From Lachnospiraceae bacterium UBA3401 (GTDB lineage Bacteria; Bacillota; Clostridia; Lachnospirales; Lachnospiraceae), in the NCBI GenBank assembly GCA_002358575.1, contig DEPD01000078.1, forward strand, positions 13,159 to 40,049: 26,891 nt of DNA, read 5' to 3'. Under the pieces are notes generated by a model that was given only the letters and a program-made list of their open reading frames with translations, did not search any database and had not been told where the DNA came from. A program made the position numbers and the translations under genes. Positions 7,191 to 16,198 of the stretch are shown piece by piece (the first letter of the stretch is position 1; each line of letters begins with the position of its first letter).

Positions 7191-8792
7191 ATGAAAAAAA
7201 TAAAACATTTATTATATAGATTAACAGTTGGCACAATGCTTGTCGTGGTGCTTTTTTCTAGTACTGCATTTACAGACAAAATACTTCCGGGCTCTGCAGT
7301 GACGAATGCCGAGGTGGATTATGTGGAACAGATGGAACAGCGCAAGGCGCTTCCAATACAGTCAAACGCAATTGAAAACTGGCCAAAAGGGCCGGCGATT
7401 GGTGCGCAGTCTGCCATTTTGATGGAGATGAACACGCACACAATTCTCTATGCCAAAAATATTCATGAAAAGTGTTATCCAGCGAGCACGACAAAGATAT
7501 TGACGTGCCTTATTGCTATGCAGAATTGTACGATGGATGAAACCATTACCTTTTCACATGATGCTATCTATGATGTTCCGCTTGATGGCTCCAAACTTGG
7601 CGGTGTGGACACAGGTGATACAATTGCTATGGAACAGGCACTTTATTGTGTGCTTGTTCAATCAGCAAATGAAGTTGCAAGCGCTGTCGGGGAACATGTC
7701 GCAGAGAAACTTGGAAAAGAAAAAAGCGTGCAGGCATTCTGTGAAATTATGAATGAAAAGGTGAAGGCGCTCGGCGGTGTGGACAGTAATTTTGTAAATT
7801 GTAATGGGCTTTTTGACGAGAATCATTATACCAGTGCTTATGATCTCGCGTTAATTGGAAGCGAATTTTTTTCCAATGATTTGTTGTGTAAAATGTCTTC
7901 TACGTCAAGCTATCATTTTCAGCTAAAGCCAGAAGATGAGGAAGATGTTTGGATTTCTTCTAAAAATCAACTTTATAAGGGAAAACCCTATGCGTATCAG
8001 TATTTGCTTGGGAGCAAGACTGGATTTGTGTCGCAGTCTCGCCAAACATTAGTTTCGGCTGCGGAAAAGAATGGCATGAAACTTGTATGCGTTGTCTTTA
8101 CAGAGGAAACACCCTATCAGTTTGAGGATACTGTGACGCTTTTTCAGTATGGATTTGAGAATTTTAAGCGGGTATCTATCCATGATAATGAGACCAAATA
8201 TAATATTGATACCATGGATTTCTTTGACACAGAAGACGATCTTTTTGGTGACTCTACGCCGTTAATTTCCATAGAAAATGACGCATATGTCATATTGCCA
8301 AACACTGCCGAGTTTACAGATGCCGTATCCACACTAACTTATGCAGAGCAGTCGTCAGACACAAATGTGATTGCCTCGATTCATTACACATATTCTGATG
8401 TTCCTGTTGGTGACTGTAATCTGGTATTTTATAAATCCAGTGTTCCAACCTTTCATTTTAGTTCTAACAGTCCAGTTTATGAGCCTGTGCCAGAACCAGA
8501 CACTTCAGAAGGGGAGATGATAGAATCCATCAAGGTATCGAATAAACCGCGGGAAAGCACAAACATTATCTATATCGATGTCAAAAAAGTGATTCTTGGA
8601 ATCATTATTATAGCTGGATTGATTTTATTGGTACTGTTTGTCATATCTATCTTGAAAAGCTATAGTTTCTCCCCGCGGGGACAAAGTAACAGACGATTGC
8701 GCAGCCGCAGGCGGGAAGCGCGTGCAGCAAGGAGAGAGGCGCGGAGAAATGCTCGCTGGTACAGGCGTGTCAACAAAAGAGGAAGACATTAA
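7191..8792 (+). CDS. D-alanyl-D-alanine carboxypeptidase (PBP5/DacF-type, peptidase S11)
   Basis: This encodes 533 residues. The ATG at 7191 has GAAGGG 7 bases upstream; an ATG at 7176 overlaps that region and is less likely. A signal peptide covers about residues 1-28 (KK-rich start, hydrophobic core, SSTAFT). The serine penicillin-binding motifs are in order: SxxK S99-T-T-K102, SAN 158-160 and KTG 276-278. The enzyme would trim the terminal D-Ala from peptidoglycan stem peptides outside the membrane. A transmembrane helix at about 466-488 anchors the C-terminus and is followed by a ~40-residue, strongly Arg-rich cytoplasmic tail, which is longer and more basic than the usual amphipathic anchor. 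Its stop overlaps the end of the convergent exonuclease gene by 4 bp. Confidence 0.92.
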   Translation: MKKIKHLLYRLTVGTMLVVVLFSSTAFTDKILPGSAVTNAEVDYVEQMEQRKALPIQSNAIENWPKGPAIGAQSAILMEMNTHTILYAKNIHEKCYPASTTKILTCLIAMQNCTMDETITFSHDAIYDVPLDGSKLGGVDTGDTIAMEQALYCVLVQSANEVASAVGEHVAEKLGKEKSVQAFCEIMNEKVKALGGVDSNFVNCNGLFDENHYTSAYDLALIGSEFFSNDLLCKMSSTSSYHFQLKPEDEEDVWISSKNQLYKGKPYAYQYLLGSKTGFVSQSRQTLVSAAEKNGMKLVCVVFTEETPYQFEDTVTLFQYGFENFKRVSIHDNETKYNIDTMDFFDTEDDLFGDSTPLISIENDAYVILPNTAEFTDAVSTLTYAEQSSDTNVIASIHYTYSDVPVGDCNLVFYKSSVPTFHFSSNSPVYEPVPEPDTSEGEMIESIKVSNKPRESTNIIYIDVKKVILGIIIIAGLILLVLFVISILKSYSFSPRGQSNRRLRSRRREARAARREARRNARWYRRVNKRGRH

Positions 8793-8809
8793 AATAAGTC
8801 TTCCTTTTT
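8778..8809. terminator. Bidirectional terminator across two overlapping stop codons
   Basis: GGAAGAC (8781-8787) and GTCTTCC (8798-8804) form a stem around a 10-base AT loop. On the plus strand it is followed by TTTTT; on the minus strand by TCTTTTGTT. The two convergent stop codons sit in the loop, so one stem-loop ends both transcripts and encodes the tails of both proteins. Confidence 0.75.
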
Positions 8810-9754
8810 GCTGTGTCGTCGTTCTTTTCTGTTGCTGCGTACCTGATTTTTCTTGTTGAGAACGTCCTGCACGATTTCAGGGCCTGCCTGTTTCATGGTT
8901 TTTACCACATAAATTTGATCGTTTTTTGACTTGCGCAGACGAATTTTTTCTTTGATCATGCCATGACGGGGACAACTGACAATTGTATAGTAATGTTTTC
9001 CATTGTTGGTGAACCAAGGAATTTTTTTCTTGGTCTTAGCGCCACAGAGAAAACATTTGGTTGAGAGTACTTTTTTGTCTGCCATAGCGGTGGGCTTGTC
9101 TGGAAATTCTCTGGAGATATACTTTGCGTAATCCTCGAAGCAGACCCAGATTTCTTCAGATTTATTCTGAGGCAGATGATAAGTGTCAAAAGAGTAGTTG
9201 TCAAAAACTTTTTGGTCTGTAATTTCCTTCATAATTTTAGCGGTATAATAGGCGTCTGTATCCGCTCTGTGAAATGCCACATCTTTTTCAATGCCAAGAA
9301 AATCAACAGCGTATTGCAGCGTCCGTCTTGATTTTTTGTCCTCAAATGCAATGCTAAAAAGTTTCTGAACATCATAATATTTTAAAGTTTTGCATGACAC
9401 TGGCGTCATATGATAATAATCCATATTTCTTTGCAATTCTGGAAGGTCAAGATTTCCCCATGTACAAAAAATACAATCGTTGCCACACCATTGAATAAAA
9501 TCCGCAGCGACTTCTCGAAAAGAACGGCAGTTTGTAAGTTGATCCATGTTTAGATGAATGAGTTCTCCTGTCACCTGATTCATGGTGTGGAATACCTGTG
9601 GACGGATCAATTCATGGAACGTCGCTATTTGCTCCCGCTTTTCATTTAATTTTACTGCGCCAATTTCAATAATTTCAAATAACAGGCTGTTTTCTTGTCT
9701 TGTTCTTATATCCGCAGCCTGATTCCATTCCAGATCAAATACAATATAATTCAC
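8789..9754 (-). CDS. DEDDh-family 3'-5' exonuclease with C-terminal zinc-ribbon-like segment
   Basis: This encodes 321 residues from the GTG whose first base is 9754, preceded by GGGAGCAGGA. An in-frame ATG at 9835 would add 27 residues encoded by a hairpin repeat and is less likely. The DnaQ-like fold shows ExoI FDLEW (D7, E9), ExoII around D103 (WGNLD) and ExoIII H162 with D165/D167 (HRADTDAYY), the DEDDh set for Mg-dependent 3' end trimming of DNA or RNA. Residues 230-264 carry Cys-x2-Cys (C234, C237) and Cys-x2-His (C261, H264), suggesting a zinc site. The last 30 residues are Lys/Arg-rich and may bind nucleic acid. The substrate (DNA repair or RNA turnover) cannot be decided here. Confidence 0.87.
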   Translation of the reverse strand: MNYIVFDLEWNQAADIRTRQENSLLFEIIEIGAVKLNEKREQIATFHELIRPQVFHTMNQVTGELIHLNMDQLTNCRSFREVAADFIQWCGNDCIFCTWGNLDLPELQRNMDYYHMTPVSCKTLKYYDVQKLFSIAFEDKKSRRTLQYAVDFLGIEKDVAFHRADTDAYYTAKIMKEITDQKVFDNYSFDTYHLPQNKSEEIWVCFEDYAKYISREFPDKPTAMADKKVLSTKCFLCGAKTKKKIPWFTNNGKHYYTIVSCPRHGMIKEKIRLRKSKNDQIYVVKTMKQAGPEIVQDVLNKKNQVRSNRKERRHSKKEDLF

Positions 9755-9786
9755 TTGTTCCTGCTCCCAGCTTTGAATTTTCTGTT

Positions 9787-9825
9787 CAAGAATGCCATCG
9801 GCGTTCTTGCTGCGAAGCGCGCAGC
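9787..9825. repeat. Double hairpin upstream of the exonuclease start
   Basis: CAAGAATGCC (9787-9796) pairs with GGCGTTCTTG (9800-9809) with one T-G pair. GCTGCG (9809-9814) pairs with CGCAGC (9820-9825). It lies in the likely leader of the exonuclease mRNA and is GC-rich against its surroundings, like a dispersed palindromic repeat. Confidence 0.5.
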
Positions 9826-9930
9826 ATAATAACATTCGTTACAATTCACACCTACGCCAATTTTTATCAGCTTATAAGTTATTGAGGGGTGAAAAGTAAC
9901 TAACATTCTTCTGCAATCCACCAAAGGCAT

Positions 9931-9961
9931 ATCAGATGGGGGATTGAATCCCACATCTGAT
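9931..9961 (-). terminator. Stem-loop after the aldo/keto reductase gene
   Basis: ATCAGATG (9931-9938) and CATCTGAT (9954-9961) form an 8-bp stem extended inward by GGGATT/AATCCC. It begins 17 bases past the minus-strand stop at 9979. The T-run is poor, so termination by this hairpin alone is uncertain. Confidence 0.5.
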
Positions 9962-9978
9962 AGAATTGTATGCAATTT

Positions 9979-11040
9979 CTATCTGTCTGTCAACCGTTCT
10001 ACTTCCTGTATTTTCTGGGGAATACGAATCCTTTGCGGACATGTGTCCATACAGGGCATTTGAACACATTCTCGGCAGTGCCTTGCGCTCTCTACAATTC
10101 CAAGCGCCAGTTTTTTTAACGCCCAGTGATCCTTTCCTAGATGAAAGTATTGATACTGGCGAAAAAGTGTATGGATTTCCGTCCCATAGGGACAGACACA
10201 CCGCTGACATCTGTCACAGGGAATTGGCGTATATTCTTTTTCTAGTACAGATAATACTTCTGCAAAAGAAGGACTATGAAAATTTTGCAAATTAATTGTT
10301 CTGTCCATAGCAGTGTCAATCTGCTCTCTGGTTCCAAGTCCAATCAGTGCACTGGAAATTGGATAGGATAACACAAAATCAATCAGCGTCTGCACAGAGA
10401 ACTTTGCTGGCAGCAGTCCAGCGGCATACACTTTATTGACAAGAAAACCTTTTTTCTGAAAAAGTGGCTCTCCTCGAAGGCGGTCTAACATACCGCGTTC
10501 TAATAGATTTCCACTTCCTTGGAGAACATCTACGCGGTCATCTTGAGCGCCTCGCAACAAAATGTCATAGTAGTGTGTTGCAATTCCTGCAAATCGGATT
10601 TTTCCTTCCGCTTTTAGTTCCGCAAGCGCGTCAAGCGCTCCGCCTTGCCCAAACACTTCATCCTCGTGGTCTGCGTCCACTTGATGGACAAAATATAAAT
10701 CTGGAATTGTGCCAAGATTCTCGCAAGAAGTTTCCACTGCCTGATACATTTCACCACCGCTAAAAAAGCGTGCTTTGTCTGAGATAACAATGTGGTCTCT
10801 TCCAATAGAAGCAGCAAATTTACCAAGTTTGATTTCTGCATCTCCATATTCTGGTACGATTGCAGTATCATATAAATTGCAGCCTAGTTTGTATGCATGT
10901 CTCATTACTGAAAGGGCCTCTTTTTCACTCAGATTAAAGTAATTTGGCAAAACAGGGATATTTCCCTGCAAAATTGGAATTGTGCCAAAGCCAATTTCCG
11001 ATACATAAAGTCCTGTGCTGCCTAACATTCGGTAATTCAT
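9979..11040 (-). CDS. Aldo/keto reductase with C-terminal iron-sulfur (ferredoxin-like) domain
   Basis: This encodes 353 residues; the ATG (first base 11040) follows GGGAG by 7 bases. The N-terminal ~265 residues are an AKR barrel with the catalytic tetrad D58, Y65, K89 and H119 (DTA, EYG, SDK, VHQ contexts). The C-terminus holds two cysteine groups, C275-x2-C278-x2-C281-x-C283-P and C322-x2-C325-x4-C330-x3-C334-P, typical of 4Fe-4S binding. Related anaerobe proteins are annotated as predicted oxidoreductases of the aldo/keto reductase family with a 4Fe-4S domain; substrates are mostly unknown. It starts 32 bp after the leucine-rich-repeat gene, so it is probably the third gene of the dusB operon. 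Confidence 0.9.
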   Translation of the reverse strand: MNYRMLGSTGLYVSEIGFGTIPILQGNIPVLPNYFNLSEKEALSVMRHAYKLGCNLYDTAIVPEYGDAEIKLGKFAASIGRDHIVISDKARFFSGGEMYQAVETSCENLGTIPDLYFVHQVDADHEDEVFGQGGALDALAELKAEGKIRFAGIATHYYDILLRGAQDDRVDVLQGSGNLLERGMLDRLRGEPLFQKKGFLVNKVYAAGLLPAKFSVQTLIDFVLSYPISSALIGLGTREQIDTAMDRTINLQNFHSPSFAEVLSVLEKEYTPIPCDRCQRCVCPYGTEIHTLFRQYQYFHLGKDHWALKKLALGIVESARHCRECVQMPCMDTCPQRIRIPQKIQEVERLTDR

Positions 11041-11072
11041 CTAATATCTCCCGTCTTTAGAAACTGGGCTCC

Positions 11073-14000
11073 TTAACAGTTCCGAAAAGCATCTTGCGCT
11101 ACTTCTATTCCTTTTGGCACCTGAACAACAAGAGATTTTCCGCAAAAGGCAAAAGCTTCTTTGCCAATTTTTTTGATTGTGGAGGGAAGTTGCACGCCGC
11201 GCAGGCTGTGACAGCGGTAAAATGCGCGTTCTGGAATTTCTTCCACGCCTTCTGGAATCTGTATTTCTGCAAGGGAAGTACAGTTTTCAAAGGCTCTTGT
11301 GCCAATTTGCCTTAGATTGTTTGAAAATTCTACAAAGTGCAGCATTCCGCATCCAGAAAATGCATGTGCCTCAATACATTTCACGCCAGATGCCTGTCGT
11401 ACTTCGCGCAGCCATTTACACCCTGCAAAAGCCCGTTTCCCAATCTTTTTTACTGTTTTAGAAAAGGTGATTTCTATCAGCAGATTTGCGTCCTGAAACG
11501 TACCCTCTCCTATTTCTGTAATGCCGTTAGCAAGCTGCAGGCGAGAAATATTTCCAGTACACTCAATTAAAACATGATCTTCGTTTGTCTTAAAACAATT
11601 AAGACTGTCAAGCACAGCCTGTTTCGCCAAAGGCGGCAGATCTTTTTCGCGGTCCGCTAAGCCAGTAAAGGAAACAACAGTTTTGTCTGACAGAATCATT
11701 TGCTGCAGATAAATACAGTTGCGAAAAGCATATTCTTCAACCTGCACCCGATCCGACAAAAATTGAATACTTTTGATTCCAAGACCATTTGCAAAGGCCC
11801 AGCTACACACTAGGCGAATTTCTGGCGGGACAATTACTTCCCCGACACAGCAAGAGCCATCCAACAACATATCACGCACAGTCACCATAGGAGATACTTT
11901 GCGTTTTTCTACCATCCAAGTTGTGCCATGAAATGCCCTTGCGCCAATGTATTCCACACTCTCTGGAATTTTTACCTGACAAAGCTGCATTGCATCTCGA
12001 AACACTTCCGCTTCAATTCGCTTTATCCCTGCTGGAATGCACACCAGCGTCGCACTGCCACGATACCCAGTCAGATTTTCTTCATTTTCCACGGAAAAAC
12101 AGCTCAAAGCACTATGATACAATAACCTTGCAGTTTCTGGAATTTCATCAGACAAAAGGTCCGCATAGCAGCCAAACACCCAATTTTTTTCCTGATATAT
12201 TACCTCACAGAGCGAGGTGCAACCAGATAATGCATACTCTTTTAAAGAAATCAATCCTTGTGGTCCAGACAGACAAATTTTTGCTAGACGGCTGCAATCT
12301 TCCAGCGCATGTGCATCTAGGCAGATTCCATCTTGAAACGTTACAGACAATAAACTTTCGCAGTTTGCAAAAGCATATTTACCCACATAAGATATAGATG
12401 TAAAATCATATTCTTTTAATTTCATACAATTGTTAAAACAATTGGATTGTATTTCTTCTGCGTTTTCGCACAGGCAGGTTTCCAAGTTCGTACAACCTGC
12501 AAAAAGTCGTTTTTTAAGATGTTTTACTTGGGAGAACTGTGCCCAAACAAGTGCGGTGCATCCGGCAAATGCCGCTTCTCCAATCTCATGGGCGGTGCAT
12601 TGTACTTTTTTGAGAGCGCTACATTTTCCAAAGGCATGTGCTTCAATTGTGTGTAGTTGTTTTGAAAAATGCGGTTGCAAGTTGCTGCACCCAAAAAAGG
12701 CACCCTCTCCAATCCACTGAAGACTTTCTGGAAATACAACTTTATTGATAGCACGGTTTGCAGCAAACGCATAGGGCGAAATTCCTTTGATTCCGTCTGG
12801 AATTTGAATTTCATCGACACAATCTACGCCGGAAACAATCAAGTTACCTACAATAGAAAGTCCATTCTCTAAATGCTTTGCCAACATCGTGTTTGTAAAA
12901 GCATTCTCTCCCGCCCACAACGCAGGATTTAGTAAATTGTTTTGCAGCGCAGCGCATCCATAAAAGGCTTCTTTTTCGATTCTTACAGCCTGTGCAAGCT
13001 GGATTTTTTGCAGGTTTTGGCACTGATAAAAAGCGCGTTCGCCAATCAAATGCCATTCTGGGAGACAGGATTTGTCCAAGGAATCTGTCACAAAAATTTC
13101 CTCCAAAGCGCTGCATCCAGAAAAAGTTTCCGATGCCAATTGAGTGATTTTGGAAGGAAAACACACTCTTTGTAGTGCAGTACAGCCTTTAAAAGCCGCA
13201 GATCCAATGGACTGCACTTGTTCTGGAATGCAGATTGCCGTAATTTTTGTATTGCCATAAAAAGCGCCGCCGGCAATGATTGTTACTGTAGTTGGAATTT
13301 GTACCTCACCTTCGAGATGCTGTCCGTCCCAAAGAATCGTATCTTCTGTTTCAGTTGTATGCTGCTTCCACTGTTCTAAAAAACGACTGCCATCCACAGT
13401 ATGTCTTCCTATGGATTTGAGTGTCTGTGGCAAATTAAGCCGCGTTAGTGCAGTACAGCCATATGCAAATTTATCTGGAATATGACAGACACCTTCCCCA
13501 AGAGCCAGTGTTTTTAATCGTGTACAATCTCCAAAGACATCAATGCCATAGTGTTTTCCTGTACCATATCCGCCCATTATCTGTGCTTTTTGTAGACTGC
13601 TTTTTGCAAATGCCAGATTTTCCACAAATTCTGTTGCCGCAGGAAGACGAATTTTCTGTAACCCACAGCAATAAAATGCCATTTTTCCAATGCGGATAAG
13701 GCTTTCTGGAAACGTTAATTTTTTTAGACTTTGACAACCATAAAAAGCACGCTCCCCAATTTGTTCTAGTCCTTCTGGCAGGCAGACTTCTTGCAGTGCC
13801 CTACAGTGCCGAAAAATTCGGTCTGGCAGGACATGGATTTGCTCTGGAATTTCAATGCGCAGCAGTTTCACACAGTCTGCAAATGCGCCAGCATCAATGC
13901 TGTGAAGTCCTTTTGGCAGTGTGATAGTCTGCAACAGCAGACATCCTCGAAATGCTTCCGCACCAATTTCTCGCACACTTTCTGGAAGAATTACTTTGTC

Positions 14001-15113
14001 GATAGTCTCAATACCAGCAAAAGCTTCCTCAGCGATTCTGGTAACACCCTCTGGAATAATCACTCTGGATTCTGCACCTAAATATTGCAGCAGAATTGTT
14101 CCACTCATTCTAAAATTTCCCAAAACCTGCCGATGGATTACACGGACTGGCTCTGGGACTTCAGAAATAGGAACAAGTACTTGTTGTGTTGTATTAGGTT
14201 TTATTCTAAAAATATCAGATAATCCATGGAATAAGTATACAGAACCATCACTGGTCTGAACGGAGCGCAGCGCTGTGCAGTTGCGAAAGGCATCTTTGTC
14301 AATTGAAATAGTATCTCCATGTAAAATTACTTGCTCTAAACCGATACAGTTACGAAAAGCACGACTTTCTATTTGACGTAACGATTGCGGCAGTTTAATG
14401 TCTACAATTCCTCGCAAATCATAAAAACTACTTTTGGCAAGGACTTCTATCCCTTCTGGCACTTCCACATGCTTAATATTGATTCGGAATCGTACTAAAG
14501 TTCTATATTCTAGTTCCATCATGCGCAAAACGATATCTTGTACCACCAATTTCATAAGAGGAGGCAGAAAAAAGCTGTCTGCTGCTGCTTCTACGACATT
14601 CGGAAGCGAATATGTCTCCCCGTCTGCAAAAGCGATTTCTTTCACGCGTGCGCAGCCAGTAAAGACATCGCAGATACAATCTTTTTCCATTGCACGAGAT
14701 ATCACAAGCTTCTCAAGAGACATACCATTTGCAAGTGCCGCCATTCCAAGTCGTTTTACCCCCGGTATCTGCACTTCTTGTAGGCTGTCACAATATAAAA
14801 AAGCACACTCTCCTAGCTCCTGTACAGAGAGCGGCAAGACGGCTCGTTTTAGAGAATGGCAGCGGTGAAATGCATACCGTCCAATATAGGTTACGCCTTC
14901 TGGAATCACAACTTCTTCCAACTTGCGGCACCCTTTAAAGGCATCTGGTGAAATGCATTTTAATCCCCGCCGCAAAATGACTTTTTTTAGAGATACGCAG
15001 CCTTTTAAGGCGCCTTCTCCAATTGTGTGTACTCCCTCTGGGATTTCTATGACTTCCTCCCGCCCTGTATAGCGTTCTAATATTCCATTTTTAATCTGAT
15101 AATATTCTGTCAT
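11073..15113 (-). CDS. Giant BspA-like leucine-rich-repeat (LRR_5) protein, predicted cytoplasmic
   Basis: This encodes 1346 residues. The start (ATG, first base 15113) lies 7 bp after the dusB stop with GAGGG overlapping that stop; an alternative ATG at 15152 lies within dusB and has no clear site. Nearly the whole protein is ~23-residue repeats of the form IP-x2-V-x2-IG-x2-AF-x2-C-x2-L, the treponemal/BspA-type LRR. Repeat blocks are interrupted by helical linkers, two of which share LPPL-x-K-x2-V-x-D (about residues 183-194 and 1157-1168). No signal peptide, transmembrane segment, cell-wall sorting motif or second domain is visible, unlike secreted BspA adhesins. It is probably a scaffold or binding protein in the cytoplasm, or exported by an unusual route. 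Its operon partners are dusB upstream and the aldo/keto reductase downstream. The function is unknown. Confidence 0.9.
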   Translation of the reverse strand: MTEYYQIKNGILERYTGREEVIEIPEGVHTIGEGALKGCVSLKKVILRRGLKCISPDAFKGCRKLEEVVIPEGVTYIGRYAFHRCHSLKRAVLPLSVQELGECAFLYCDSLQEVQIPGVKRLGMAALANGMSLEKLVISRAMEKDCICDVFTGCARVKEIAFADGETYSLPNVVEAAADSFFLPPLMKLVVQDIVLRMMELEYRTLVRFRINIKHVEVPEGIEVLAKSSFYDLRGIVDIKLPQSLRQIESRAFRNCIGLEQVILHGDTISIDKDAFRNCTALRSVQTSDGSVYLFHGLSDIFRIKPNTTQQVLVPISEVPEPVRVIHRQVLGNFRMSGTILLQYLGAESRVIIPEGVTRIAEEAFAGIETIDKVILPESVREIGAEAFRGCLLLQTITLPKGLHSIDAGAFADCVKLLRIEIPEQIHVLPDRIFRHCRALQEVCLPEGLEQIGERAFYGCQSLKKLTFPESLIRIGKMAFYCCGLQKIRLPAATEFVENLAFAKSSLQKAQIMGGYGTGKHYGIDVFGDCTRLKTLALGEGVCHIPDKFAYGCTALTRLNLPQTLKSIGRHTVDGSRFLEQWKQHTTETEDTILWDGQHLEGEVQIPTTVTIIAGGAFYGNTKITAICIPEQVQSIGSAAFKGCTALQRVCFPSKITQLASETFSGCSALEEIFVTDSLDKSCLPEWHLIGERAFYQCQNLQKIQLAQAVRIEKEAFYGCAALQNNLLNPALWAGENAFTNTMLAKHLENGLSIVGNLIVSGVDCVDEIQIPDGIKGISPYAFAANRAINKVVFPESLQWIGEGAFFGCSNLQPHFSKQLHTIEAHAFGKCSALKKVQCTAHEIGEAAFAGCTALVWAQFSQVKHLKKRLFAGCTNLETCLCENAEEIQSNCFNNCMKLKEYDFTSISYVGKYAFANCESLLSVTFQDGICLDAHALEDCSRLAKICLSGPQGLISLKEYALSGCTSLCEVIYQEKNWVFGCYADLLSDEIPETARLLYHSALSCFSVENEENLTGYRGSATLVCIPAGIKRIEAEVFRDAMQLCQVKIPESVEYIGARAFHGTTWMVEKRKVSPMVTVRDMLLDGSCCVGEVIVPPEIRLVCSWAFANGLGIKSIQFLSDRVQVEEYAFRNCIYLQQMILSDKTVVSFTGLADREKDLPPLAKQAVLDSLNCFKTNEDHVLIECTGNISRLQLANGITEIGEGTFQDANLLIEITFSKTVKKIGKRAFAGCKWLREVRQASGVKCIEAHAFSGCGMLHFVEFSNNLRQIGTRAFENCTSLAEIQIPEGVEEIPERAFYRCHSLRGVQLPSTIKKIGKEAFAFCGKSLVVQVPKGIEVAQDAFRNC

Positions 15114-15120
15114 TGTTCCC

Positions 15121-16092
15121 TCATGCTGGATGGTCTGCAAAGATGAGTGCAATCATATTGCGCAGTTCTTCCAGATTTCCGCTTCTATATAAACTTTCCT
15201 TATACCGTTTTGTTCCTTTTCGCTTCTTCATCATATAAGAAGCAATCTTTTTTATATAACTTAATGTAAAAGTTTCGTCGTAATATTGCGCAGTTAAGTC
15301 TAACTGTTCTAACAGAATCTGAAAAGGCGTCTTTTGACAAAGAGTTCCTGTCAGTTCGCTAAATACAAATGGATGCTCTAAGCCATACCGTGCTATCATT
15401 ATTCCATCTGCACCAGTGTTTGCAAGCATTTTTGTAGCATCTTCCACAGAGAAAATGCCACCGTTTGCGATAACTGGAATAGAGACAGCCGCCTTTGCCT
15501 GTTCGATTTCTTTTCGATGTGGTTCTCCGTCATACATCATGCTTCGTGCTCGACCATGAATTGTAATCATATCTGCGCCTGCATCTTCACACATGCGGGC
15601 AAACTCTGCGGCAAACAGTTCGTCCTCACGGATACCCACACGGCATTTCACTGTGATGATTTTACCGCTTTTCTTACAGCCTCTTATAATCGCAGCGGCA
15701 CGTTTTTGGTCCAACATCAGTGCACTTCCTTCACCGCTTTTAAAGACGTTGGGCACAGGGCAACCCATATTGATATCGATAATATCAAAGTCAGCCAAAA
15801 GTCCACTTTTGGCCATCTGTTCCATCACAGCCGGATTGCCGCCAAGAAGCTGGACTGCTTTGATATGCTCATTCTTGGTTGTTAAGAGAAGGCGGTTTGT
15901 CGCTCTGTCCTCATATTTTAAGGCATTGGCACTGCACATCTCTGTAAAACACAATCCCGCTCCAAGTTCATATGCCAGCATTCTAAATGGATAACAGGTA
16001 TATCCCGCCAAAGGTGCCATCAATACATTTGACGGCAAAAGCAGACCTCCTACGCGGAGTGGTTTGATATCGCCAGCCTGTATTGTATTCAT
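15121..16092 (-). CDS. dusB: tRNA-dihydrouridine synthase
   Basis: This encodes 323 residues; the ATG (first base 16092) follows AGGGG by 7 bases. This FMN enzyme reduces specific uridines in the tRNA D-loop to dihydrouridine. Seen in order: the FMN-binding start VLMAPLAGYTCYPFR, TEMCSANAL, the catalytic C111 in NMGCPVPNVFKSGEGSALM, the KCRVG strand, IHGR, PVIANGGI and DGIMIARYG. Length and motifs fit the DusB/Dus family; the exact subfamily is not certain. It is first in an operon with the LRR protein and the aldo/keto reductase, transcribed from the promoter at 16170-16198. Confidence 0.93.
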   Translation of the reverse strand: MNTIQAGDIKPLRVGGLLLPSNVLMAPLAGYTCYPFRMLAYELGAGLCFTEMCSANALKYEDRATNRLLLTTKNEHIKAVQLLGGNPAVMEQMAKSGLLADFDIIDINMGCPVPNVFKSGEGSALMLDQKRAAAIIRGCKKSGKIITVKCRVGIREDELFAAEFARMCEDAGADMITIHGRARSMMYDGEPHRKEIEQAKAAVSIPVIANGGIFSVEDATKMLANTGADGIMIARYGLEHPFVFSELTGTLCQKTPFQILLEQLDLTAQYYDETFTLSYIKKIASYMMKKRKGTKRYKESLYRSGNLEELRNMIALIFADHPA

Positions 16093-16129
16093 TTGAAATT
16101 CCCCTATGATATTATAAATAGCCTTTCTA

Positions 16130-16160
16130 AGGAACTGTAAAGTTATTCTTTACAGTTCCT
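16130..16160. other. Perfect 13-bp stem-loop in the dusB leader
   Basis: AGGAACTGTAAAG (16130-16142) and CTTTACAGTTCCT (16148-16160) enclose a 5-base loop. The stem starts within a few bases of the predicted minus-strand transcription start of dusB, so the mRNA would begin with a hairpin. A GTTTTGTTT run follows on the plus strand, so it could also stop plus-strand readthrough. It shares GGAACTGTAA-like words with the repeats at 4127-4155. Confidence 0.6.
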
Positions 16161-16169
16161 GTTTTGTTT

Positions 16170-16198
16170 ATTGTAGCAAAATCAGTTACTATAGTCAA
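16170..16198 (-). promoter_or_regulatory. Promoter of the dusB-LRR-reductase operon
   Basis: On the minus strand, TTGACT (16198-16193) and TACAAT (16175-16170) have a 17-bp spacer, about 78 bases upstream of the dusB start. Confidence 0.7.

Noticed and set aside
9755..9835. Longer start (ATG at 9835) for the exonuclease
   Set aside because: The added residues are encoded by a double-hairpin repeat, and the GTG at 9754 has a ribosome binding site and begins directly at the nuclease fold.
11094..14938. Many plus-strand open frames opposite the leucine-rich-repeat gene
   Set aside because: They arise from the repetitive codon pattern of the LRR gene on the minus strand and lack ribosome binding sites and recognisable domains.
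11073..15113. Regular 60-80-base periodicity that might suggest a CRISPR-like array
   Set aside because: The periodicity is protein-level leucine-rich repeats in a continuous reading frame; the DNA repeats are not identical.
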